Below, piece after piece: positions 7,495 to 15,502 of a DNA stretch of 23,563 bases; position 1 is the stretch's first letter; the number at the start of each line of letters is the position of its first letter. The notes beneath the pieces are model-generated. The model was given only the letters and a program-made list of their open reading frames with translations, had not been told where the DNA came from and searched no databases. This DNA is from CAYOXX01 sp964408025. GTDB lineage: Bacteria > Acidobacteriota > DATKUA01. The DNA is taken from positions 1-23,563 of the forward strand of contig CAYOXX010000044.1 of assembly GCA_964408025.1 (NCBI GenBank). Reading direction: 5' to 3'. Position numbers and translations under genes: made by a program.

Positions 7495-8437
7495 GCGCGT
7501 CCTCCCCCTCACCCTCACCCTTTGTGGCCGCCGGGCGGGTCCGCCAGCGGTCGTGATTCCAGCTCCACTGTTCCGGCCGCTCGCGTATCCAGCGCTCCAG
7601 CTGCGCCGTGGCCCGCGCCGTGGCCTCAATGATAACACGATCCCTGTCGCCGCCCGCGTCCAGCTCGATAGGGATGGCGCGCACCATGTGGCGACCGTCG
7701 TCAAGCCGCTGGGCCGACGCAGCCACGAGTAAAGCACCGGTGCGCAGGGCCAGCGCGGCGGCGCCGGTGGGCGTGTGGGCCGGCATGCCGAAGAACGGTA
7801 CGAACTCCCCCTCGACCCTGATGTCCTGGTCTATCAGCAGCGCCAGCATCTCGCCCCGGCGCAGGCAGCGCAGTATCTGCTTGGCGCTTTCGGGCGACTC
7901 GCGCAAAATCGTCTTCACGCCCATGCGCTCGCGCAGGCGGAGGGCGAGGTCGTTGAGGCGGCCGTCGTAGATGCGCCGGGCGATGACGTTGAGCGGTATC
8001 CCCAGCCTGGCCACTGCCGCCCCCATCAGCTCCCAGTTACCGATGTGGCCGGTGGCGACGACGACCCCGCGCCCCGCCTCGATCGCCCGCCGCACCGGCT
8101 CGAGGCCGTCGAAGGTCACCGTCTTCTCGACCCGCCTGCGGCTCAGGCGCGGCAGGCGGATCACCTCGAAGGCCATCCTGCCGAAGTGCGCGAACATCCC
8201 CCTGGCGATCGACTCGAGCTCCTCCTCCGACCGCTCGCTCCCGAGGGCCAGGCGCAGGTTGCGCATCGTCTTTTCCCGCTCGCCGCGAGCGCAGAGGTAA
8301 GCCAGGGCACCCAAGCACCCGCCCAGCGCCCGGCCTAAGGCCGCAGGCAGGTAACGTCCCGCCAGCATCAGGGCCCGCACCACCTGGTAAATAAACCAGT
8401 CGCGCAGCCGCTTGTGCCGTGTTCTTTTTCGAACCAT
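7481..8437 (-). CDS. Lipid A biosynthesis acyltransferase, LpxL/HtrB family
   Basis: 318 residues, about the usual length. The family motif H-x4-E is seen as TGHIGNWELMG (His131, Glu136), the catalytic dyad that transfers an acyl chain from acyl-ACP to a Kdo-lipid A precursor at the inner membrane. Other family marks are DQDIRVEGEFVPFFGMPAHTPTG (about 203-225) and a basic, hydrophobic N-terminal anchor. Its C-terminus is acidic (GEGEGEDAHEGG) and overlaps lapA. It heads the lpxL-lapA-lapB-pepA set. Whether it is LpxL, LpxM or LpxP in specificity cannot be told from sequence alone, so no symbol is given. Confidence 0.9.
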   Translation of the reverse strand: MVRKRTRHKRLRDWFIYQVVRALMLAGRYLPAALGRALGGCLGALAYLCARGEREKTMRNLRLALGSERSEEELESIARGMFAHFGRMAFEVIRLPRLSRRRVEKTVTFDGLEPVRRAIEAGRGVVVATGHIGNWELMGAAVARLGIPLNVIARRIYDGRLNDLALRLRERMGVKTILRESPESAKQILRCLRRGEMLALLIDQDIRVEGEFVPFFGMPAHTPTGAAALALRTGALLVAASAQRLDDGRHMVRAIPIELDAGGDRDRVIIEATARATAQLERWIRERPEQWSWNHDRWRTRPAATKGEGEGEDAHEGG

Positions 8438-8461
8438 CGCTGCCTCACACTGACTTCGTTC

Positions 8462-8490
8462 ATGTTAACGTCCAGCATCCCGAACCTCAA
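8462..8490 (-). promoter_or_regulatory. Candidate sigma70-type promoter of the acyltransferase-lapAB-pepA operon
   Basis: On the minus strand TTGAGG (8490-8485), a 17-nt spacer and TAACAT (8467-8462) lie about 25 nt before the ATG at 8437, with GAGG as a possible Shine-Dalgarno sequence between. Both hexamers match consensus at four of six positions, so this is only a candidate. Confidence 0.3.
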
Positions 8491-8577
8491 GGGACGCAGA
8501 TGCTTGACCGCCTGCAGCAGCGCACATTTTTTAAATAGGTATATTTATCGCAGTTATGTCGGCCTTCAGGATTGTCA

Positions 8578-8682
8578 TTACGTGCCGGTCTCCAGGGCAA
8601 CCTTGGTGCCCCGCTCTGCCCCAACATCGTCCATAAGCCGCATCAGCTCCTCCGGCGTCGTCGGGACCTTGCCTTGGCCCAT
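8578..8682 (-). pseudogene. Fragment of an IS110-family transposase
   Basis: A 34-residue minus-strand reading from an ATG at 8682 to TAA at 8578 includes GKVPTTPEELMRLMDD and TKVALETGT. In the IS110/IS1111 group the N-terminal DEDD RuvC-like domain has just this segment (a G-K-V-P-T-x-P-E-x-L stretch followed some 15-20 residues later by A-L-E-x-G-T). Both sides are stop-rich, with no other transposase parts, so this is a small relic. The rest of the 383-nt gap 8438-8820 holds the candidate promoter above and AT-richer sequence with no gene. Confidence 0.6.
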
Positions 8683-8820
8683 ACATGTCTATTCGATCAT
8701 AACGTTACGCATAAAACATGAAGATCCATCCTTGACTTCAGGAGCAAGTGGTAGTTTTAGTAGAATAGTGTCCGATCCGGTTCAAGAGGTATAATCCTGC
8801 CTGAGGAAAGGGGTTGAAAG

Positions 8821-9072
8821 ATGGGTAAACTAAGTGTCATGGGATTGGCTGTTAGCCTTGGTGTCACGTGGGCATTCTTCGTTCTGTGCATCGGCTGGTG
8901 TGCCGCCTTCGGCTGGGGAACCGGAGTGGTCGAGACAATGTCAACGCTTTACATCGGTTACGCTCCTACCTGGTTGGGTGGACTCATCGGGGCGCTCTGG
9001 GGATTTTTTGATGGCGCCGTTGCTGGAATCATAATCGCTCTAATCTATAATCTGTTTGTTAAAAAAGTATAG
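8821..9072 (+). CDS. Small two-helix membrane protein, 'bacteriophage holin'-like family
   Basis: 83 residues with two hydrophobic segments (about 7-33 and 49-78), a short loop between (TLYIGYAPTWLGG) and the pattern GALWGFFDGAVAGIIIALIYN ending in a Lys tail. Proteins with this W-x-F-x-D-G-x3-G-x3-A-x2-Y-N signature are commonly labelled 'bacteriophage holin' in chromosomes without nearby phage genes; their role is unknown and holin activity is unproven. The ATG at 8821 has a purine-rich GAGGAAAGGGG upstream. No lysin or phage gene adjoins it. It stands alone between a transposase relic and the convergent permease pair. Confidence 0.7.
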   Translation: MGKLSVMGLAVSLGVTWAFFVLCIGWCAAFGWGTGVVETMSTLYIGYAPTWLGGLIGALWGFFDGAVAGIIIALIYNLFVKKV

Positions 9073-9218
9073 CGACGATACCTTGACCAGGTTGCCCTGA
9101 CTCGGATTTGCCGACGCGGGAGCGGTGACCTACAGCCAGCGAGTCAGAACTTCGCCACTCACCGCACCGGTCAAAGTGACGAGCGCGAAGGGGGATTCCT
9201 TCCCGCCGCTTACAGCTC

Positions 9219-10613
9219 TTACCTGACGTCGTATCTGTTGAAAGCTATTACTGAAACGAACAGGACCAGCATCGACATGCCGAAGAGAATGACCGTGTCC
9301 AGTAGGGACCCTGAGACCCTTTCACCGAGCGTGGCCTTATAAAATGCGAACCGCGGAATGTCACTGGTAAAAGGCCTTCTTGAGAGGTAACCCCTGCCCT
9401 CGGAGTAGAGTATATGCGGGCTCTCGTTGTCCTGCGCGTCCTGCACATCAATAAATTCGAAGAGCACGTACTTGTAGCGGCCCGCCTGGGTGTGGAATTC
9501 CCTCACGTTGTGGAAGTCCGTGGCGGTTAGCATCGAGACCGCAAGGTTGAAAACCATTGTGGGCGAGAAGCGGGCAACAGTCCTGCCTGCGAATGCCTGG
9601 TTATACTGGTCTCTGATCTGGGCATCGGTAATATTCTGGACGTTCTGCAAGTATCTTTGCCTGACCTGATTCCAGATCTTCTCAAAGTGGAAGTTATCCT
9701 GTGCCGCCATTTGAGGAGGCCTGTCGAGTGCGCCGCTTCGCTGGAAATCCTCCCAGAATTCCTGAAACGCGGCATCCCTTAGCCTGGCATATTCCTCGGG
9801 TGTATTCACATAACTCAACTCTTTGGCCAGGGGTTTGGCAACGCCAGGAATGATGATCACAAACGCCACCCAGAAAAGCAGCAGCATCACCAGGCTGGTG
9901 ATCGATTGTCTCGTCAATGAGGATACCAGCACCCCCAAGCACGTAAAGAAGAGAAGCAATAAAATAGAGAACAGAAAAAAGAGGATAATGACTAAAATAA
10001 ACTCCATATTCAGAGTGATGACTCCGGAAAAGTTGAGATATAAACAGTTTATTAGCAGCCCAATTACCAGTGGGATGCATAAAGTTATAATTGCGGCCAG
10101 TATTTTGCTGAGAACGATTGTCGATCTGGAAGTTCCGGTACTCATAAGTAGTTTTAATGTTCCTTGTTCTTTTTCGCCGCAGACGGAATCATATGTCAGA
10201 ACCACAGCCATAAAGCTGAAGATGAAGCTAATCAGGAACGCCAGATCGATATCCCATAACCCGCTGATCTGTTGCTTATGGTAGCCGGGATTGAAAGGGA
10301 GGGAAGAGTAAGTATGGCTCACGAACCTGGCTGTTGGAGCGTCCTCAAGATTGTTGTCGACGATGAATCTCAACGGTGAGGCGGGCGGATTAACCGTAAA
10401 ACCGGAGCCGGCCAACGCGTCAGGATTCTGAACCGAATTGTAAGCATCTTCTAGCTCCCTGGTTCTCTGGTTCTGGGTTATGATGTCCTCGGCGTATCTA
10501 CCCGAATAGATAAATGCGTTCAGCAGAAACAGCATCAGAGATACGCTATACAAAACTACGATCCGACCCTGCTTAAGGTATCTTTTTAACCAGAAGGAAG
10601 TTAGGGTATTCAT
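9219..10613 (-). CDS. ABC-2 type transporter permease with large extracytoplasmic region
   Basis: 464 residues. TM1 about 17-36; a first ectodomain about 37-120; then a cluster of TMs about 122-260 containing the cytoplasmic CGEKEQGTLKLLMSTG (145-160), the coupling-loop pattern of GldF/NosY/YhhJ-like ABC-2 permeases; a second ectodomain about 265-430; and a final TM near 437-457. It follows the larger permease with a 5-nt gap, so the two probably form a heterodimer. No ATPase gene is adjacent on either side. Base composition is clearly AT-richer than the flanking core genes. Substrate is unknown. Confidence 0.85.
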   Translation of the reverse strand: MNTLTSFWLKRYLKQGRIVVLYSVSLMLFLLNAFIYSGRYAEDIITQNQRTRELEDAYNSVQNPDALAGSGFTVNPPASPLRFIVDNNLEDAPTARFVSHTYSSLPFNPGYHKQQISGLWDIDLAFLISFIFSFMAVVLTYDSVCGEKEQGTLKLLMSTGTSRSTIVLSKILAAIITLCIPLVIGLLINCLYLNFSGVITLNMEFILVIILFFLFSILLLLFFTCLGVLVSSLTRQSITSLVMLLLFWVAFVIIIPGVAKPLAKELSYVNTPEEYARLRDAAFQEFWEDFQRSGALDRPPQMAAQDNFHFEKIWNQVRQRYLQNVQNITDAQIRDQYNQAFAGRTVARFSPTMVFNLAVSMLTATDFHNVREFHTQAGRYKYVLFEFIDVQDAQDNESPHILYSEGRGYLSRRPFTSDIPRFAFYKATLGERVSGSLLDTVILFGMSMLVLFVSVIAFNRYDVR

Positions 10614-10618
10614 CTTCT

Positions 10619-12193
10619 CTACCTAGGATCGTAATTCATGAATTTTATGTAACTAATTACGATTGCTACTGCCAAATACATTACCATCAGAAAGAAATCG
10701 AACATGGCTGTGTTGAGCGCCGATGGAAGAGACCGCGGCTCGTTTTCGAAACGAGGCATATCGCTGAGGTTGAGTTTCCTTTGAGGGTCGGATTCTACCT
10801 GCCTGATCCACTCCATTATCTGATTGATCACTTGCGGATTCTGCTGAGCAGCTGCTCCCATTTCCTCCAGGGTCGCTCCTTCGGCGATATTGACAAAGTC
10901 TCTGTAAGGGGAATCTTCAATATCGTTAGTGAACCAGCGCTGGCTGGAATAACCGCCGTTGCTCCGGATGTACTCCATCACTTCTTCGCGATACACCCGC
11001 GCCCTGCCCATGAAATACTCATGACTCGCCTCGTCGGTGCCCGCCAGTGCGTCAACAATATTGGAATACAGAGAAGACGGGGAGAAGCGCAGCAGGTTGT
11101 TGGTCAGAGCGGTTTTCGCCGATCGTTTGGCCTTATAGGCGCTTTCCAGGCCTAACCGTCTGGCGGCAAACTCGTTTTGCGAATCGATGGTTTCCGCCAA
11201 GCGGTCCATGTAATATTCTACGGCATTACGGCCCATTATCCGGAAAATCTGCTGTCCCTCGCTGCTGCCTGAGACGTTGATGGTGAGCATGCGGTCCAAG
11301 GCGACGTATCTCAGCCCCGCCATGCGCTCGTTGTATTCTTCGTAAAGCGAACTCAAACTTCGTTCAAATTCGCGAGCATCTTCGCTGAAGCCGAGCTCGG
11401 AAGACATGAAACCGATAGCGCTTGGGAGCACCAGCACCAGGAACACCCAGACAATCAAACAAACGATGAGCGAACTGGGGACTTTCTGGGTCAGAGCCGA
11501 GATCAATAAACCGATGGCGATGAAGACCGCACCGTACAAGATTGTTGTCAGGAGGATCAACGCCAGGCTGATCCAGGTGTCGGGGGCCAGGGGTACCGGA
11601 GCTCTGGTTAGATAAATGGAGTAGGCTACCAAGAAACTGGCAACGATAACCAGCGCCAACACCAACAAGGCGCCTATGTACTTACCAATTAACAGCTTAG
11701 TCCTTTGAATCGGATTGGAGAGCACCAACTTCAGTGTAGCTTTCTGCTTTTCACCGCTGATCAAGTCGAAGCTGAAAAGTAGTGCCAGCAGAGAGACGAA
11801 GATTTGTGTGATGCCGGGAAAATCAAAACTGTAGAAGAAGCTAAGGAAGTCTGCCGAAGATCCCCCTGAGGTCTCATCGGTTGTAAAAACCGGCACCCTG
11901 GTGTGGGAGATCCATACTCGCCGTCCCCAGTTCTTTCCCAGGCCCGATCCGAAGACCGACAACAGCGACGGCTCTTTGTAAATCTCCGGCCTGACGAAAG
12001 AGTAAACCTCGATCTCGGCTAATTCCTGTTCGCTCTCAAATTGTGCGGCCTCAACACGGTTCCATTCCAGGAGGTAGTCCTGAACCAGCACATAGGTTGT
12101 CAGGCCGAACACCACAACACAGGCTGCAAAACAAATGGCGAAGCGGAGCGTCAGGATATTTTCCAGCGTTTCCTTCTTTATGATTGTCCACAT
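10619..12193 (-). CDS. ABC-2 type transporter permease, partner of the downstream permease
   Basis: 524 residues with the same plan as its neighbour: TM1 about 16-37, ectodomain about 38-120, TMs about 122-262 with ISGEKQKATLKLVLSNP (145-161) as coupling loop, a long ectodomain about 265-490 predicted mostly helical and charged, and a final TM about 495-517 ending FMNYDPR, parallel to FNRYDVR at the partner's end. The shared layout and similar ends suggest an old duplication. ATG at 12193 begins MWTIIKKE, a common N-terminus of such permeases. It is first in its transcript; the 387 nt upstream hold no ATPase. Confidence 0.85.
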   Translation of the reverse strand: MWTIIKKETLENILTLRFAICFAACVVVFGLTTYVLVQDYLLEWNRVEAAQFESEQELAEIEVYSFVRPEIYKEPSLLSVFGSGLGKNWGRRVWISHTRVPVFTTDETSGGSSADFLSFFYSFDFPGITQIFVSLLALLFSFDLISGEKQKATLKLVLSNPIQRTKLLIGKYIGALLVLALVIVASFLVAYSIYLTRAPVPLAPDTWISLALILLTTILYGAVFIAIGLLISALTQKVPSSLIVCLIVWVFLVLVLPSAIGFMSSELGFSEDAREFERSLSSLYEEYNERMAGLRYVALDRMLTINVSGSSEGQQIFRIMGRNAVEYYMDRLAETIDSQNEFAARRLGLESAYKAKRSAKTALTNNLLRFSPSSLYSNIVDALAGTDEASHEYFMGRARVYREEVMEYIRSNGGYSSQRWFTNDIEDSPYRDFVNIAEGATLEEMGAAAQQNPQVINQIMEWIRQVESDPQRKLNLSDMPRFENEPRSLPSALNTAMFDFFLMVMYLAVAIVISYIKFMNYDPR

Positions 12194-12568
12194 GTTATCA
12201 GTCCATTGTAGTTATTACATATGAAACGTTCACTTCCCGTCTCTCAGTGAAACGAAGTCCGCTGTATGATTGTTCCATCAAGAACGATTTTCCAAGGGGC
12301 TTGACGAGACTTGAGACCGATAGGCAACTTAAGTCATGCAATCCCCAACATCTAGATATTTCGATTCGGAAGTAATGACACCATTCCCCCCCTATGCTAC
12401 TCTGCGACAGGAGCAGCTTCGCTTCCCACTGGAAGGCCGATTACATATTTTTGCATGACCTGCTTGTAAAAAGAGCCGCATCGATACATCCCGGATGCGA
12501 AGCGGCAAGATTCGGCCTTGCTGAAGCTTACGCGTCCTGGGAGAAAAAAGCTAAACAAAGCGTAAATG
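12194..12568. other. Intergenic region between divergent permease and lipoprotein genes
   Basis: No gene, RNA or repeat recognised. Short open frames exist on both strands but lack start signals and protein-like composition. No remnant of an ABC ATPase (Walker A, LSGGQ or Walker B) was found in any frame. A weak promoter-like pair for the permeases lies at 12205-12233 and is not trusted. Confidence 0.5.
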
Positions 12569-12579
12569 AAGGAGGAGGT
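12569..12579 (+). promoter_or_regulatory. Shine-Dalgarno sequence deciding a TTG start for the PD40 lipoprotein
   Basis: AAGGAGGAGGT is followed after one nt by TTG at 12581, with the GGAGG core 5-7 nt from it. The ATG at 12566 precedes this site and has no ribosome-binding site of its own, so TTG is the more likely start. Confidence 0.6.
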
Positions 12580-12580
12580 C

Positions 12581-13612
12581 TTGGCGAAAAAAGTCAGCAG
12601 ATTATTCTTACTGCTCGGCGCGCTGGCCATCACGATTTTATTGGTTGCCTGCCAGCCCGAGGTCCAGATCGCGGAAAGCGCAACCGACTTTCCTATCTTG
12701 AGCGGCCCATATCTGGGCCAGGAGCCGCCGGGCGATGCGCCAAAGCTCTTTGCCCCTGGGGTAATCTCCACCGGCATGAGCGAGCGCGACGTGGCGATCA
12801 TGCCGGACGGTAATGAGATCTACTTCTGCGTAAATCTCGGGGCGTCCGGTACGATTCTGGTGACGAGGCAGGTCAGCGGGCGCTGGACTGAGCCGGAGGT
12901 TGTTTCCTTCGCCGACAACAATCTTCACTTCGAGCCCTGCCTGTCGCACGACGGGCAAAAGATGTTCTTTCTCTCAACTCGCCCGGCGCCCGGCGACGAG
13001 GAGGCAGGCGACCAGGACATATGGGCGGTCGAGCGCGAAGGCGGCGACTGGGGCGAGCCTTACAACCTCGGCCCGCCGGTCTGTTCCGACGCGCCGGAGT
13101 TTTTCCCCTCGGTCACGCGCGATGGCACCATCTATTTCACCCGCCGGGAAAATGGCGCTCACGCGATCTACCGCTCTCGCTTTGCCTACGGTTTGTATCA
13201 GGAGCCGGAAAGGCTTCCGGATCAGGTCAATTGCGGGAGCACTCAGTATAACGCCTTTATCTCGCCCGACGAGGGCTACATCATCGTGCCTGTCTTCGGC
13301 CGCGAGGACAGCTTGGGCGGAACGGATTACTACGTAGTTTTCCGTTCTGACGACGACGTCTGGAGCGAGCCAATCAACCTGGGAGAGAGTATTAACTCCG
13401 CCGTAGGCCGCGAGTGGTCGCCGTATGTAAGCCCCGACGGCAGATACTTCTTCTTCATGTCTAGCCGCTCGGTTTTCGACGCCGAGGACGCTGCCATACC
13501 GCGCACCTTCGGAGAGATGCGCAGGTTGCACGGCGAGCCGCGCAACGGCAATTCCGACATCTGGTGGGTCAGCGCATCGGTGATTGAACGCCTCAGGCCG
13601 GAGGGCTACTAA
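12581..13612 (+). CDS. Lipoprotein with PD40/WD40-like beta-propeller repeats
   Basis: 343 residues from TTG (348 if ATG at 12566 is used). An N-terminal KK, hydrophobic core and lipobox LLVAC place lipidation at Cys24, so it is membrane-anchored and faces the periplasm or exterior. The body has repeated PD40 blades: MPDGNEIYFC, SHDGQKMFFLSTR, TRDGTIYFTRRENG, SPDEGYIIVPVFG and SPDGRYFFFMSSR, each starting S/T-x-D-G and often closing with a DIW or IY phrase. This matches the TolB-like propeller superfamily, which generally binds proteins or glycans; the partner is unknown. The stop at 13610-13612 abuts a recombinase fragment, and the gene is oriented away from the permease pair. Confidence 0.85.
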   Translation: MAKKVSRLFLLLGALAITILLVACQPEVQIAESATDFPILSGPYLGQEPPGDAPKLFAPGVISTGMSERDVAIMPDGNEIYFCVNLGASGTILVTRQVSGRWTEPEVVSFADNNLHFEPCLSHDGQKMFFLSTRPAPGDEEAGDQDIWAVEREGGDWGEPYNLGPPVCSDAPEFFPSVTRDGTIYFTRRENGAHAIYRSRFAYGLYQEPERLPDQVNCGSTQYNAFISPDEGYIIVPVFGREDSLGGTDYYVVFRSDDDVWSEPINLGESINSAVGREWSPYVSPDGRYFFFMSSRSVFDAEDAAIPRTFGEMRRLHGEPRNGNSDIWWVSASVIERLRPEGY

Positions 13613-13814
13613 GCTCTGGCTGAAACGAACGAGGGGTCCACCGCCGGCGGAACTCCATGACTTGCGACACAGCTTCGCAACTCAACTTGCCCGCGCAGGT
13701 TGTGACCCCTATCGACTGCAAAGGCTGTTAGGGCATGCTAACCTCAGCATGACACAACGCTACTTTGACCATTTAAGACTGGAAGACTTGCGACAAGGAA
13801 TTGAACTTTTGTAA
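13613..13814 (+). pseudogene. C-terminal fragment of a tyrosine recombinase (phage integrase family)
   Basis: About 65 residues retain the second half of the catalytic domain: HDLRHSFATQLARAG (box with Arg and His), LQRLLGHANLSMTQRYFDHL (LLGH plus the nucleophilic Tyr) and the end LRQGIELL. The N-terminal DNA-binding domain and first catalytic Arg are missing. The apparent start at 13584 lies inside the preceding lipoprotein gene in another frame and is not credible. The fragment joins the lipoprotein stop directly, so it marks an old deletion or insertion junction. It cannot be active. Confidence 0.8.
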
Positions 13815-13816
13815 AG

Positions 13817-13825
13817 AAAGGAGAG
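13817..13825 (+). promoter_or_regulatory. Shine-Dalgarno sequence deciding the start of the zinc-ribbon protein
   Basis: AAAGGAGAG ends 10 nt before ATG at 13836. The in-frame TTG at 13827 is only one nt away from it, too close, so ATG is preferred. Confidence 0.55.
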
Positions 13826-13835
13826 TTTGAACATC

Positions 13836-14084
13836 ATGTTAGGACCAACAAATCTTTGGGCGATTTGGGCGTTAGTTGGTGGGGTAGGCGGTCTTATCGT
13901 AGGTAATTCACGCGGCCTGGGTATTTTGGGTGGTATTATCGGTGTTTTGTTTGGGCCTTTAGGTTGGGCTATAACACTGACTTTGCAACCACATGCGAAA
14001 TGGACATGCCCCCACTGCGGTGGCGTTGTCCGGCCCGGCTTTGCCAAGTGCAAGAACTGCGGTTCGGAAACATCTACAGGATGA
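13836..14084 (+). CDS. Small membrane protein with C-terminal zinc ribbon
   Basis: 82 residues from ATG at 13836. The N-terminal half is Gly-rich and hydrophobic (about 5-24 and 28-52, with GGVGGLIVG and GGIIGVLFGPLGW), two likely membrane helices. The C-terminal part is a zinc ribbon with CPHCGG and CKNCGS, four cysteines in two CxxC pairs. Such proteins are widespread and unassigned; some are labelled zinc-ribbon domain-containing proteins. It begins 21 nt after the recombinase fragment and could be cargo or a bystander. No function is claimed. Confidence 0.7.
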   Translation: MLGPTNLWAIWALVGGVGGLIVGNSRGLGILGGIIGVLFGPLGWAITLTLQPHAKWTCPHCGGVVRPGFAKCKNCGSETSTG

Positions 14085-14263
14085 AGCGATAGAAAGCAGT
14101 GAATCCGAGTGATCGACGTTGCGTTTTCGTTGCAGGGTGCTCATATCTCATTATATTTTAAGGGCTTAATGAGTCAAATACCAACTCTGTTGCGCCGTGG
14201 CGTGCCGGAAGGGATGCTTGGCTTGGCATACTGCGGCGATCAGTACCAAGTCTCCGGTGCGGA

Positions 14264-15502
14264 TCAGATGCGCAGGGCTTCAACGGGGTCGAGGCGGGCG
14301 GCGTAGTTTGCCGGCTGGAAGGCGGCGATCAGGTTGAGGATCGGCGAGGCGACGACGATGGCCAGCACCAGCCAGGGGCTGACGACGAAGACGCTGAAGT
14401 CGCCGATGATGAACCCCTCGAGGACCGTCTTGAGTAGGGGCTCGGCGATCAGTACCGCTCCGATGCCGACCAGCGAGGCGACGATGCCGTTGGCCAGACC
14501 GATGATCGCCGACTCGGTGAATATTACGGCGCGGATGTCGCCCTGGGAGGCGCCGACGGCGCGCTGGACGCCGATCTCGTACTTCCGCTCCATGATGTTG
14601 ATCAGGAAGATGTTAAGGATGTTGACCAGCGAGATGACGACGATCACCAGGCTGATGGCGCTGAGGAAGAGTGTGAGGATGTTGATGCCGGTGTTGATCG
14701 TCTCGGCCAGCTCGGTGTCGCCGAGGTCCGTGTAGCCCATCCGGCGGAGCGAGCCCTCTATGTCCAACACGTGCTCGGTGCTCCGGCAGGTCACGTAGAT
14801 AATGGAGTAGGTATTCGTGTAGTCGGCATAGAGAACGTTGTTGATGTGCCGAATTATTTCCAGTGGCACCAGGGGGCCGAAAATGGGAGCGCGGGTGGAG
14901 AGGCCGACAGCTTTCAGTCTGTACTCGATGCGTTCGCCCCTGCCGTAGCGGATCACCATCTCCATCGGCACGTTGCCGAGGTCCTCCGCCTCAAGGCGCC
15001 GGAAACCGAGGTTGGAGCTCACCGCCTGGTTCCAGGCCGCCAGAAGTTGCGGGTTGACGAGCACGGGGATCTCCTCGTCGGCCGGGTCGACGCTCCAGTC
15101 CACGCCCTCCGGCAGCTCGTCGCGCACCATGAACTCCTCGATCCCGGCGCAGATGACGTTGGAGCTGGCCCCGGCCGCGCGGCCCATGAGGCCGAAGAAG
15201 TAGACGACCGAATCGGCATGGAGTAGCTGTAAACCGTTAGCCGAGGAGACTCCTTCGATGCCCGCCATGGCCTCGATGTCTTCGTCGCCGAAATCCTCTC
15301 CGGCCGACGAGACCTTCAGCTGGTTTGCGGGCAGCTGCTCGAGGAAGTGGTCGAAGATCAGGGTTCGGATGCCGTTGGTGAGGGAGAAGAAGAAGAGCAG
15401 CGTCGCCAGGCCGAAGATTACGCCGAGGCTGGAGAAGACGATGCGGCGCCTGTTGCGCTTGAGGTTCTGCCAGCTCATCAGGAACATCTTCTCGAGCTTC
15501 AT
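14264..15502 (-). CDS. ABC transporter permease, FtsX/MacB/LolC-like
   Basis: 412 residues in the type VII ABC layout: cytoplasmic N-terminus, TM1 about 20-42, a periplasmic MacB-like domain about 43-260, then three TMs about 265-293, 318-345 and 365-390, with ERKYEIGVQRAVGASQGDIR after TM2 (the conserved coupling segment) and the usual end ARLDPVEALRI. Such permeases do not pass substrates through the membrane but transmit ATP-driven motion to periplasmic partners, in lipoprotein extraction, macrolide export or cell-wall control. The start ATG overlaps the ATPase stop by 4 nt (ATGA), so they are coupled. No periplasmic adaptor gene is present, so the exact role is open. Confidence 0.9.
   Translation of the reverse strand: MKLEKMFLMSWQNLKRNRRRIVFSSLGVIFGLATLLFFFSLTNGIRTLIFDHFLEQLPANQLKVSSAGEDFGDEDIEAMAGIEGVSSANGLQLLHADSVVYFFGLMGRAAGASSNVICAGIEEFMVRDELPEGVDWSVDPADEEIPVLVNPQLLAAWNQAVSSNLGFRRLEAEDLGNVPMEMVIRYGRGERIEYRLKAVGLSTRAPIFGPLVPLEIIRHINNVLYADYTNTYSIIYVTCRSTEHVLDIEGSLRRMGYTDLGDTELAETINTGINILTLFLSAISLVIVVISLVNILNIFLINIMERKYEIGVQRAVGASQGDIRAVIFTESAIIGLANGIVASLVGIGAVLIAEPLLKTVLEGFIIGDFSVFVVSPWLVLAIVVASPILNLIAAFQPANYAARLDPVEALRI

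Noticed and set aside
8790..8795. TATAAT just before the holin-like gene
   Set aside because: No -35 element at proper spacing, and the implied transcript start would fall within the Shine-Dalgarno region.
12205..12233. Minus-strand promoter-like GTGAAC - 17 nt - TACAAT before the permease pair
   Set aside because: The -35 matches only three of six positions, and transcription would start about 5 nt before the ATG, leaving no room for a ribosome-binding site.
14085..14263. Short plus-strand open frame at 14109-14306
   Set aside because: Runs into the permease gene in antisense, no ribosome-binding site and no recognisable features; the gap seems empty.
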